From Hypericum androsaemum (lineage: Eukaryota > Streptophyta > Magnoliopsida > Malpighiales > Hypericaceae), in NCBI GenBank assembly GCA_963995505.1, contig OZ023190.1, positions 7,283,344 to 7,347,343 on the forward strand: DNA of 64,000 nucleotides, in the 5' to 3' direction. The translations under genes were made by a program, and so were the position numbers. This document shows positions 54,500 through 64,000 of this stretch, in pieces. Under the pieces are notes generated by a model, which had not been told where the DNA came from, did no database searches, and saw only the letters and a program-made list of their open reading frames with translations. Numbering within the stretch: position 1 is the stretch's first letter; every line of letters starts with the position of its first letter.

Positions 54500-55585
54500 T
54501 TAATTTGATGAGAAAGGTAGCATCGTTTTTACAAAATCATCGTAACTAACTTGACCATCTCCATCCAAATCAGCCTCCCTAATCATCTGTTCCACCTCCT
54601 CATCCGTTAGTTTCTCTCCCAGGTACATCATTACGTGCCTCAACTGCGTCCACGAGCAAGTAACTAGTTAGTTAAATATGTCTTCAAATTAAGCCCCGTG
54701 TCACATGGATTATTTTCTTTTAAAATTCAATTTTACCTCATCAGGTGATATATAACCATCTTGATCCTTGTCAAACACTTTGAAAACTTCTTTTAGTTCT
54801 TCTTTTGCTTCAGTTTCCTGATGAAATTAAAAGCTCACAGTTAACTACTAATTAATAGTCCACTAATTGGGATTGAGGATTAGCTAGAGCAGGGTAAATA
54901 TATAAATAAATATATGCACCTTCATTTTTTTTACCATGAGAACCAAGAAATCTCCGAACTCTATTGCCCCATTACCATCGTTATCTGCTTCATTAATGGT
55001 GTTGCGATGCTCCCCTGTTGGATTTTGGTCCAACGACTTTATGGCAGTGGCTACTTCTTCACAGGTTAGGCATCCTACAAATGGTGCCGAAATCCCAAAT
55101 CAATGGATGCTAATTAATGTTAGGGAAAAGCCAGGAGAACATAAATATGTACATCTCTATAAAACACAGATAATTAGGCATTGATGCTTATTAAATTTTA
55201 TTTATGTTTTTTAAAATAAATTATTATATCATGACACTTCTAATATTTGAACCTTGGACCTTTTAAATATTTAAGACGTCTTGTGTCATTTGGGTACAAG
55301 CCCTTGGCTTATTTATACTTTTATAATTTGAACTTTATTTTTCTAATCCTAAATCTTCGTACACTATTTCTTTTTCGGCATCAAGTTTGTAAAAATATTC
55401 TGCTAGTCATAAAAAAATCGGTTTCGTAAGTATTAGAAGAATTGAAATGAAGCAAGAAATTATGTAAACCAAATAAGCTTACCATCTCCGTCCTTGTCCA
55501 AAAGACAAAAAGCTTCCTCCAAGTCAGCAATCTGCTCCTCGGTCAATAAACCTCTCAGTCCCATCCCTACATGTTTGCTTGCCAT
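54500..55585 (-). CDS. CML: Calmodulin-like protein with four EF-hands
   Basis: On the minus strand four exons join in frame: 55585-55483, 55074-54920, 54817-54737 and 54643-54500, giving 160 residues. The four loops are DKDGDGCLTCEE (split by intron 1), [24 protein letters not shown] and [12 protein letters not shown]; all keep acidic residues at position 1, and the second and fourth have Asp rather than Glu at position 12. The [16 protein letters not shown] linker and short N-terminal extension [18 protein letters not shown] point to the CML8/CML11-like group of Ca2+ sensors, close to calmodulin. There is no C-terminal prenylation motif. Intron 2 uses GTGCAT as donor, which is unusual but GT-AG. 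A SINE-like repeat sits in intron 1. The start is the first ATG of the frame; a second ATG lies seven codons later. Confidence 0.92.
55200..55315 (-). repeat. SINE-like repeat, copy 3, in CML intron 1
   Basis: Read on the minus strand: GACACAAGACGT, then AGGTCCAAGGTTCAAAT, then ATGATATAATAATTT. It has the same word order as the copies at 41425 and 42365. Confidence 0.5.
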
Positions 55586-57169
55586 ATGAGCTAAAGATTA
55601 TTTTTTTCTTTGAAGATTTTTTTGATAAGTTCTTTGAAGAGTTAAAGAAAATTTAATTTGGTAGCGAAGAAAAACGAGATCAAAGTAGAGGAAGAGACAG
55701 TCTCCAGTCTCTCTAATTAGGTGGTGGTGGTGGTACATATATGCATCCAAATGGAGGGAGTTGTTAAGGATTCCTTTCTTAAACTCAAAGATCATAGTTT
55801 TATTTTTTTTCAAAGTCAACATCCAACCTTATTAAATGTTTTATTTATTACATCAAACTCAAGATTTCGCGATTTTCCCTATGGATCGGAATTGGGTAGC
55901 TATATTCCCCACCTATAGAGTAACAAGTTCTCATGAACTGGATGATTTTCGTCCTCGTATGTATTCCAAGAGTCAATGACTGCATTCCAAACACCAAAAC
56001 TCTTAATTGAGTAAAAATGATTTTATAATTTTATAAGGGTTTCCAATCTGAATTTTATGAACCTAACAATGCCAAAATATTGCAGTAATGTTCCCGCAAG
56101 AAATCTCGTCCTGCTCGAGAAAAATCAGTCTTATTTTGCGCACTTTGCAGAAGAAATAAAACGTAACTATGACTGTCTCCAAACATTTTTAATTCTTTAT
56201 TCGGCGCTCTGTTTTCAGCTTACATATATATCCATGTGGACAAAATTTAGCTACAGTGGTTTATTCTGATTTTTCCAACATAAAATTTGATAGTGCATGG
56301 TATTTTTATAAAATAAAAACAAATTATATTCATTTCCTAAAATACATGTTATGTTAACTCGCATAGGGAAGCATCTACATTAAGAAGTACCAGAAAAAAA
56401 TCTCGCTTAGTTTGATTTTATAAGAAATTATCTCGTATCCGAATATCGACTACATCAACTAATCCAAATTCAAACTGGATACAATTTTTTAAGGGCGAAA
56501 AAATTGGTTGATTGGTATGTGAAGACAATCAATTAGATCGCATATATTATATTTTTAACACTAATGTGTTTCTAGAGTTTAATTCAAGACTTTAAACTAA
56601 GTCCAAACAATCTTATTACTCATTAATCCAAGTATTTGCTGATCGATTTAATTCAGGACATAGTTACTGCAATGGAATAAAGTCCACAAGGACTATTTAG
56701 ATGCATTGGATGGAAGACAATTATAGAGACCTGATACCATGTAACAACAGCTAGATAAATTTCCAGGTACGTTGTACCACAGCTCATGTTGTGCCTCGCG
56801 TGGTAAGTGTAGTGGGGCTATGTTGCAATCTGATTCTTGCGTGCCAATGATTTCAGATAAAATAACCTAACACATGGTTTTGTGGGTTAAAAAAACGTAT
56901 TCCGTGATCAAGAAAATTACATATTTTTATGTGAATATTTAATCTAATATTATGTCACATCAGTTTCTGCTAAAAAAATGCAAGGAGAATATTTTTTTTC
57001 AATATAGCAAACCGGTGCGAGATAATTTCGAACATATAATCATATACCTGATTATCTAGTAATAATCCCCAAAAAAAAGATTATCTAGTAATAAACATAT
57101 TCATGTTAAGCCCAAATATGATAAATATAAAATACTGTAGCGTAGATAACCATTCGTAGTCGTCATCCG
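55586..57169. other. CML upstream region and intergenic DNA
   Basis: The right side of the CML gene should hold its promoter; no defined element is visible. A minus-strand word ATGGTATCAGGTCTC at about 56727-56741 resembles a copia primer site, but no LTR or gag was found beside it. Otherwise the stretch is AT-rich and without a gene. Confidence 0.4.
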
Positions 57170-57690
57170 GGGCTCCTACCAAAGGTCATGCACCTCCTCC
57201 AGCCGCATTTGGTCGTATCTTACTTTGTACGGTAATTGCGTCTTCGACCTGTACTAGTGGTCTTTCGGTTGCCGTTAGTCCTCGAAGCCGTGCCAAGGAA
57301 ATGGTATGCCTTATCTCTTTACTCTCCTCCTCTTACTTGTTCCGACTTATCCTAACCTTAGATCATTTTCTCAGGCTTTTCTAGCGAGTGTGGGCATTTT
57401 GCTTCCTTCTCGGATGACAAGCGGATGATCCACTCCACATGTCCTTACATCCAGCTATATGGTCACTGAGACTCCACGGCCTAAGAAAGTCGATATTACA
57501 AAGGCCATGGAGCTGGTTGTCAGCTATGTATGTGCAGTTGACTGGCACGAGGATAACGACTCTGATACCGCTTCTCCCTTGGATGTGTTTACCGCTATTG
57601 ACTTGCTTAAGGAGGACGGAATCATTTTCTCACCAAAGATCAATTCTCCTTGGTTTGCCACTAACAAATGATCTCCAATCCGCCGTTCAT
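57170..57690 (+). pseudogene. Plant-mobile-domain gene fragment (C-terminal part)
   Basis: Two pieces flank a probable intron (GTATGCC near 57304 to TTCTCAG near 57374). The second piece holds FLASVGILLPSRMTSG and then, after an in-frame stop, VTETPRPKKVDITKAMELVVSYVCAVDWHEDNDS and DVFTAIDLLKEDG in short runs. It ends at the TGA near 57671. The order and residues match 62692-63010 of the longer copy (LAKAGVTIPSM, KPKKDDVAKVLDLALSYTRSVESHEDDD, EVIHALTLLKEEG). The N-terminal mobile domain is missing, so this is a truncated relative. Confidence 0.6.
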
Positions 57691-57789
57691 GCGTAAGCTA
57701 TCATTTTTGTCACGAACCTTTGCTTATTATGTCGATGTACTAATAAACTGAGCAAGTACAAGGACTATCATCAGTTGGTCGTGAGTATC

Positions 57790-58030
57790 GTTCCGATTAG
57801 TTTAAAGCTTTGTGTGATGATATAGGAAATGAAAATCAGTTATCCATTTACCACCCACCTCAATAAAATGGGGCAGCAGAAAAAAAGAAATAAGATTCTT
57901 CTTAACATGGTAAGATCTATGATGACGGAGACAAATTTTTCTATATAGAATTTTTTTATGGAGATGCTCTCTTTATTGCCACATACATCTTAAACCGTGT
58001 GCTCTCTAAGTTTGTCACTGAAAGGTGAAT
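57790..58030 (+). pseudogene. Ty1/copia integrase fragment
   Basis: In broken frames the sequence reads FKALCDDIGNENQLS, then NGAAEKKNKILLNMVRSMM, then DALFIATYILNRVLSK. These match the end of the copia integrase core (with the Glu of the DDE triad in the AEKKNK segment) and the segment after it. Both sides are missing. Confidence 0.7.
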
Positions 58031-58570
58031 TTTATGACCACTTTACAATAAAGAGTAAGTAGAGTGTTGAATTAGCAGGGATTAGGATTTAGGCCACCTA
58101 TTCAACCTACTAGTTAGTGTAGGACAATCATTTTGAGTTTTCGTGGTAAGTATGTGAAAACGTGCTAATGAAATAGAAAGCTAAGGGTGAAAACAATAAG
58201 GAGAGAATGGGCTAGGCACCACCTTCGTGTAACCTTCCTAACTAGGTATTTTCTGGGCCTTATGTGCTCGTGATGGTCCACGTGTTTCCTAATACAATGA
58301 CGCTTCACTCTACCAAAGTAGGATTTCAGGTCCCACTCCCAACTCTATATGGTAACAGCACAACTAGTTTTCAACCTCACGCGCTTAATACCCAGCCGAA
58401 AACTAAAACCACAAACCTAACTCATTGATCGCCACCAAATGGACAACTAACTCTCCCACTTCACTCTCGTACTTCGGGGGTTCGCTAGTCAACTAATTGA
58501 CCCTTTCCATGACCCCTTTCACTCTCGTACTTCGGAGTTTCACTAGATCATCTAATAAGTTCACAGGGCC
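58030..58570. repeat. Unclassified non-coding repeat family R, copy D
   Basis: It contains AACCTTCCTAACTAGGTATT near 58230 and two TCACTCTCGTACTTCGG words at about 58461 and 58520, in the same order as copy B. No gene is seen. Confidence 0.5.
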
Positions 58571-60015
58571 ATGCTCACGCCATTAACACAAGCGAGCGAG
58601 CCCAACGATGGCAAGCAAAGGCAAGGCAATCTAGCACGGGCGAGCATAATTCAACAACGAGAAAAAATAAGCGAGCTTAACATAAAATGAACTCTTTCGG
58701 CCCAAAAACCAAGCAAGCCCAGTGCAACACAAACCCAAAAGCCAAGCGAGTTCCAAGTCTTCGGGCTAGCTGGACACATCGAGCCCAACACTAAAGCGGG
58801 CTAGGTCAATCCATTCCCAAAGCAAGCGAGCTCCATCCAACACAGGCGAGACCAAACTGAAGGCTAACAGGAACGGGCGAGAAAAATTGAAGTCGGGCTT
58901 AATCCTAAGCCGAGATCATTTTTGAGTCCCAACAATGCCCCCCGCAAGTTGATACTTCGAGGCAATTCGAATGAAAAGTGTTGATGTGTTATCTCGTATA
59001 CCTTGATAAAACTTAATGGGTATGAGCTTCCTCCTACAACTTAATGGGCTTGGACCACTTCCTTCACTCTTATTGGGCCTCTTCCTTGACAAAAGAATAA
59101 ATGACCCAACCATCTCTTTCCTTGTCTTTAGAAAGAGCCAAACTTTTCAAAGCCCTTATTTCTTCCCTTCTTTTTCACCAAATCTGAATTTCAAGCTTCC
59201 ATGGAGGAAAAATTTTGACCTCCCCCTCCTCTTACATGAAGACTCTTCCATTTGGTTCATCTCCAAGTTCAAGGTAAGCTACCATTTCTTTTCCCCATTC
59301 TCATCCTCAAAAGCCCTACGTTGCTCATAATAAGGAAAGTTAAAGTAGCTTACTTTTGTCCAAATCTTGTGTTGCTAGGGGGATTATTTATCTTCTCTAG
59401 AGGTTACTCTTCAATCTTGGATACTTGTTGTCTCTTGCTTGGTTCATCTTCGTTGATCCCAAAAGGTATGTTTTCGAGCTTGCTCTCCAAGAGTTTGTGA
59501 AAATGCTAGGTTAGATCTTCCCTTAGCCATTTCCAACATCCTTCACTTGTTTGTAAAATGACCAAAATGGGTACACTTGCATTTAATTTTGAATTTTGCC
59601 TTGCTCAATTTAGCCTTGGTTAGACCTTGATGTAAGAAAGCACTTTTTGTGAGCCTCTCTTTCATTTAGAAAAGAACACTTGCATAATGTAGTACTTGGA
59701 AAGATTTTTAGACCGGCCAAATAATTTCCTTTAAGCGAGCTACCCAAGCTGACCTTGTCTCCACGCTCGACCTTCGCAGCCCGAAGGAAGGCATCCTTAT
59801 ACCGGACGAGCTCAAGAGGCCGGTCCATGCTAGGCGAACTCGAGTTGCCGGCCTTATAGGCGGCGAGCCATCCCTATGCTAAGCGAGCTCCGAAAGCATC
59901 TGTCCAAACCCATCTTGTATCGGTCGGCATAACTCCCAAACCAAAATGGCTTGCATGATCTTATTTTTGCCGCCATGTCTTTTTAACCATCTTTCGTTTG
60001 CATTTCAGGAAACAT
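58571..60015. other. GCGAGC-rich region before the PMD gene
   Basis: Bases 58580-58915 and 59730-59890 are rich in GCGAGC and GGGCGAG words, giving a low-complexity character unlike the AT-rich surroundings. The middle part is pyrimidine-rich. This may be the 5' region or LTR-like flank of the PMD sequence, but I could not find a matching partner inside the window. No gene is seen. Confidence 0.4.
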
Positions 60016-63000
60016 ATGGAATCATCACGGTTCTCCTCCACCGAGCAAATCCTCTCTGTTGAGCAACCCCATGACGACATTCTCACCATTGCCACCTTTG
60101 GAGAAAAGCAATCCTCCTATCTCAAAAAACTACACCCTCAGACCTACTATCTCGAAAACTGATGATTTTAAGAAGTTCCTTCGTACCACCACTTGGATAT
60201 TCCCTATCTTGGTGGGGAAGTACTAGAGCACTCCGAGTATGGCCAACCCCTCTTGCTAAATTCAAGATTTGGTACGACTGCCGAAAGGAATTTCAACAAC
60301 CACTATGTGAACAGACCGGCATCGCCACCCTTATGTCGCTCTCTATGCTCTAATTCGAGTCATGCCATTCTCTCTTGGGCACTTTGCTTCTCTATTGGTG
60401 CCCTAGCGCCAATGTCTTCATCTTCTGGTCTGGTAAGTATCTTCTATTTTCATCGTAAGTACATCTCACCTTATTGGCTTCTCACGCATTGGCCCCAATC
60501 TGCAGGTATGAAGATGATCATACTGTACGACATGGCCTCACTCTTTGGACTTTTTTCAGATGGTGAACCAATCCTTCCCACGATGACTGTGACCGACGAT
60601 ACACTCTTGGAGCGACATGTCATTTTGAAACTGACCGGACCCAACTGTAATATGCACCTACCAGCTTTCTGATGACTTTACTGGGACCGAGGCCGAGCTG
60701 GCATCGAGAAGGCAAGATGAGGACCTTGCTTTCCTCCTTATATTGATCACCTGCTATGTCGCTTGTCCATCCTCAAAGCGCCCCTCTTCTGAGTACTTCG
60801 AACTTGCTGCTACACTAGCCGAAGGAAGGAAAGTAGCACTGGGACCGTTCGTTCTTGGACTCATATACAACCAGATGTCCACCTCCATCAACACTCTTCG
60901 GGCAGACAACACAAAGCTCACTGCCAATGGCCTTCTATGGATGGTTGCTATGTGCTGTCTAGCTTACTTTCTGAAAGTGAGGCAAACACTTTCTACTTAC
61001 ACCGGAGAAGAGCCTAGCTATAGTCACTATCTTTGACAAGCCGAGGTGATGAGACCCATTATCGGCCTTTATGATTACTTCTTCGAGTTCAACGTCAAGG
61101 AGCAAAAATGGAGAACATGCCGCACCATTACTTTATAAGCTATGTCGCCCTTCGTTCCTTACTTTCTCGGACGTGACTCAGACCTTAAAGGCTTGGAAGA
61201 GCATCCTTACTGCCAGGGACCACATAGGCAGATGTTTTATAGGGCAGATGGTCGTAGAGCCCTACAACCCCCACTATGTTGTGAGGCAGTTCGGGCTCAT
61301 ACAAGGGATACCTTTCCCAACCACCTATCTCTTCCACGAACATTTGCCTTCCCGGAAGTCCAAGCAAGCCAAGTGGCTAGACGACGTTAAGCCATTCCTC
61401 AAGGTGAACAACTATCTCCTCAAACACAGCAAGATGGAGCACTGCATCTTCTCTAGTGGTCGGACCCTGACTTTTGTCTCCTGGTGGGAAACTCTCAAGT
61501 ATTGGGAAGCCACCGAGATGCAGCTATCTCACACATTTACCATGGCAGTCCTCTCTTAAAAGTGTCCCCAAGCAGACAAAGGGACCACTTCGCGTGCAAA
61601 GAAGCAAAAATATGATCCTCAAAAATAGGTCAATGATGAATAAACCGCGACCAACTCGCCAGCCAAAAGTGACGTCGGCCTCTCCTTGCTAGGTACAACT
61701 CTTTGTCCCATTTAGCCTTATTCAATTTCATAGTAACTTTCTCACTTTTTGCCTTGTGTAAGAGCTGCTTCTCAGGATTCTCCAACTCTGGCCAGGCTCG
61801 TACAATACCTTTCCTCTTCATCGGAAAAGGTAAAGACCAATTCCCGAGCACCTCACTTGGTATTACTTAGTCCTTTAACTTATCCTTGCTCATATTATTC
61901 CATAGCTCATCGCCTGAGGCGTCACCTACTTGTGCTTCCCACGATCCCGATGTCCATATCGCATATGTCATTTCCTCTTTGGCGCTTAGACAAAACCTCC
62001 CACATCGAGGTCATCTCAATGCAGCATCGGCTCCCATTCCCAGTATTGAGGAAGCTAAGTTTGAGGACTTCGTGCCTAGTGTCGCTCCGATCATTTCCCG
62101 TACTTGCGTAACTTTTCCCATGACGCTCGTCCCTTGTTCGGGCTACTTCATCATTGACCCAAGCTAGTGGGTCTTCTTCTACAGCAGGTCTCAGGAGCCT
62201 CCAAGATGAGAGGGTATGTTCTAACCATAGTTTTAAAAAATGATGTCCGACCGGCATCAGAGTAGTCCATTTTTAGGGGTAAAAAGGGCCTCCGGTCGGA
62301 TCAGGTAGTTCGTACTAGTTTTTGAATCAGACCACCCGGTCTGACCAAATTTTAGCCAAATCAGCAAAAAATTAAACAAAAAGTCGTATCGTATGCTCGA
62401 ATTTTCTTAATCAACAAAGAAAAATGGACTTTATATGTTAAAAATTAGTTGATATTTCTAAAACATTGATTTTGAAACATATATTTTGACTATTTAGTCT
62501 ACATAATATTCAAAAAATATTAAAATTTTAATTAAAAAAAGTTTGGTCTGACTGATAGTCTGACCAGTCAGGCCGAAAAATAGACAAAATTTGGCCCGTA
62601 CCAAAACACGTATTTTAAAACAATGGTTCTAACTACTCATCCTTCCTTTACTCACTTTGCTCTATTTATACTTGACATACTACTCTTTCAGACTAACTTG
62701 GCCAAGGCGGGTGTCACGATTCCCAGCATGATAGCATGCGAAGTTCCACTCCACATGCCCCGGTGTCCAACTCTCCCACCGTGGTGGTTCCAAAACCCAA
62801 GAAAGATGATGTCGCCAAAGTTTTGGACCTAGCACTCTCTTATACTCGTAGTGTTGAGTCACACGAAGACGATGATCCCCACCGTGCACCCCCAACAGAG
62901 GTGATCCACGCTCTTACCTTACTCAAGGAAGAAGGCAGTCGCTTCCTTACCGATGACCAGTTCAATTTTGTTGAGCTCTTCTGCTGGGATCTACCTTTCA

Positions 63001-63545
63001 TCGTCCGTACGTAAGTTGCCATCCCATCACCTTATCTTGTTATATTATCACTTGTCGCTTAACCAATTTTCTCTCTTCTAGGGATAAGGAGAATAGCCAA
63101 CTTCAAGCAACCATTATCGTGAGCAAAGAGAGAGACGGGGTGTGCACCAAGGCCGTTCGTGATATGAAAGCCCGGCTCGAGGCTTTGAAGGCAAACTTTG
63201 TTAACCTCATTACCTTGTCACAAACTAGGACCGTGAAGACCACCATGCTGAAAGAGAAAGTCCTCTGTCTTGAAGAAGAGCTAACCCAGAGGGTGGAGTG
63301 GGAAGATGCTCATTCTCAGAAAAATCAAACCATCCAAGAGAGGTAAGCAAATTATGATGCTTGTATCGACCTTCAAAGCCAAATAACAGAATCCGAGAAG
63401 GAGATCATGGCAGCGGACGAAGCAGTGACTCGGGCTAAGGCTTTGGACGAGAGGAGAAGATGTGCTTTAGAGAAGGCACGCACCACCCTCCGCTAGGTGA
63501 TCAAATCCTTTGAGTAAGGCATCCGAAGCCCTCAGCCTGGGAAAG
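60016..63545 (+). pseudogene. Plant mobile domain (PMD) protein with coiled-coil C-terminus, disrupted
   Basis: PMD proteins (aminotransferase-like, MAIL-type) occur both as host genes and within plant transposons. The first exon starts at the ATG 60016 after a TTTCAG and stops at 60161. Continuing in other frames: WCPSANVFIFWSG, an intron (GTAAGTATC near 60435 to CTGCAG near 60505), then MIILYDMASLFGLFSDGEP. Next come a core EGRKVALGPFVLGLIYNQM near 60822 and YNPHYVVRQFGLIQGIPFP near 61265. After a likely intron (62214-62691, holding a hAT MITE) comes KPKKDDVAKVLDLALSY. A final coiled-coil part (63079-63545) has stops at about 63342, 63495 and 63514. Splice sites are clean, but the frame shifts and stops argue for a decayed gene. 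Confidence 0.65.
62226..62625. mobile_element. hAT-type MITE in a PMD intron
   Basis: The ends are CATAGTTTTAAAA and TTTTAAAACAATG, inverted repeats with one mismatch. The flanks GTTCTAAC at 62218-62225 and 62626-62633 are identical 8-bp duplications. Internal GTCCGACCGG and GGTCTGACC words resemble those in 35541-36098, so both may belong to one superfamily group. It is 400 bp long, with no coding capacity. It lies between the donor GTATGT at 62214 and the acceptor at 62691 and so should be spliced out. Confidence 0.88.
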
Positions 63546-64000
63546 GTGACAAGTAGCATTCCCCCAATTGCTTCACTTATTTTTGATGGCTATGTATTTA
63601 TAACTCTATCTCTTGCATGACCCAGATTATTTCATGGCCATATGCCTTGGGCATTTATACTCACTACTTATCTAGTTCATGCGTATCCTATGCCTATGTA
63701 AATAGACATGATTTGGCCGGCCCTTAGGGAGGCCGAAGAAATAATTGAACTTTTATTGATAGCTTCTTCGGCTTGGAATAAGCCAGGTACATGATCAAGT
63801 TACATTAATGACTGGTCTACATGAAGACTGAAAAGGCTGTCACTAAAGCCGTGACATACCAAGTAAGACTCTACCACTATTCTATTACCAGTTAGGTTAG
63901 CTACATCTCCCGACTGTATGTCCGTGCATATTATTCGAACAACCGATCATCAACGCCTTCCCACATAATGGGGTGGTACTTCTTCAAGTATAACCCATTT
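63546..64000. other. Sequence downstream of the PMD copy
   Basis: No frame or known element is seen. An imperfect inverted pair, GGCCGAAGAAATAATTG and TAGCTTCTTCGGCTTGG, lies at about 63730-63777 and could form a hairpin. The window ends here. Confidence 0.35.

Noticed and set aside
56727..56745. Second primer-like word ATGGTATCAGGTCTC on the minus strand
   Set aside because: No LTR end pair, gag or other copia sequence was found nearby. It is too short alone to call an element.

Overview
The window is nuclear DNA from a flowering plant, most likely a eudicot. It holds four spliced host genes with plant-type products and GT-AG introns: a cyclic nucleotide-gated channel (16022-19426, +), a mitochondrial ALDH2B-type aldehyde dehydrogenase (37348-40519, +), the small proteasome/DNA-repair acidic protein DSS1 (50304-50895, +) and a calmodulin-like protein (54500-55585, -). 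I assembled all four exon by exon; each reads through in frame from ATG to stop. There is also a frameshifted RING-H2 pseudogene (52480-52746, -). The genes are unrelated in function and spaced like ordinary plant genes, with no operon logic.

The rest is mostly decayed mobile DNA. Ty1/copia: a full-length but stop-ridden element (A, 3195-9431); an internally deleted element (B, 22121-25576); a minus-strand gag with its primer site (C, about 26150-27571 and beyond); a short gag-only element with two 289-bp LTRs (D, 29757-32231); and an integrase scrap (57790-58030). Ty3/gypsy: a gag-protease relic (42540-44675). LINE: three remnants (14755-15580, 29260-29756, 35340-36235). SINEs: a clear one with a 15-bp target duplication around 11700 and 13298, and three diverged SINE-like copies. 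Plant-mobile-domain (PMD) gene-like sequence: one long copy (60016-63545) and one fragment (57170-57690).

The most coherent result is a group of four long-TIR Mutator-like (MULE-type) elements (11720-13156, 13404-14657, 43223-44448, 48891-50078). Each is bounded by a 9-bp direct repeat: three are exact and one has a single mismatch. Two belong to one family, the first carries a GC-rich proline-rich open stretch that looks like a captured gene piece, and the fourth ends about 225 bp before the DSS1 start codon. Two hAT-type MITEs with exact 8-bp duplications (35541-36098, 62226-62625) and a third without one (20413-21058) add to this.

Several insertions are nested and can be ordered: MULE-1 sits in the poly-A tail of a SINE, MULE-3 in a gypsy protease, a hAT MITE in a LINE RNase H remnant, copia-D in a LINE, copia-B in an unclassified repeat, and a 282-bp insert of unknown class in the copia-C gag. 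An unclassified non-coding repeat family (copies near 19700, 44690, 52750 and 58030) and two copies of a degenerate minisatellite in opposite orientation remain unexplained.
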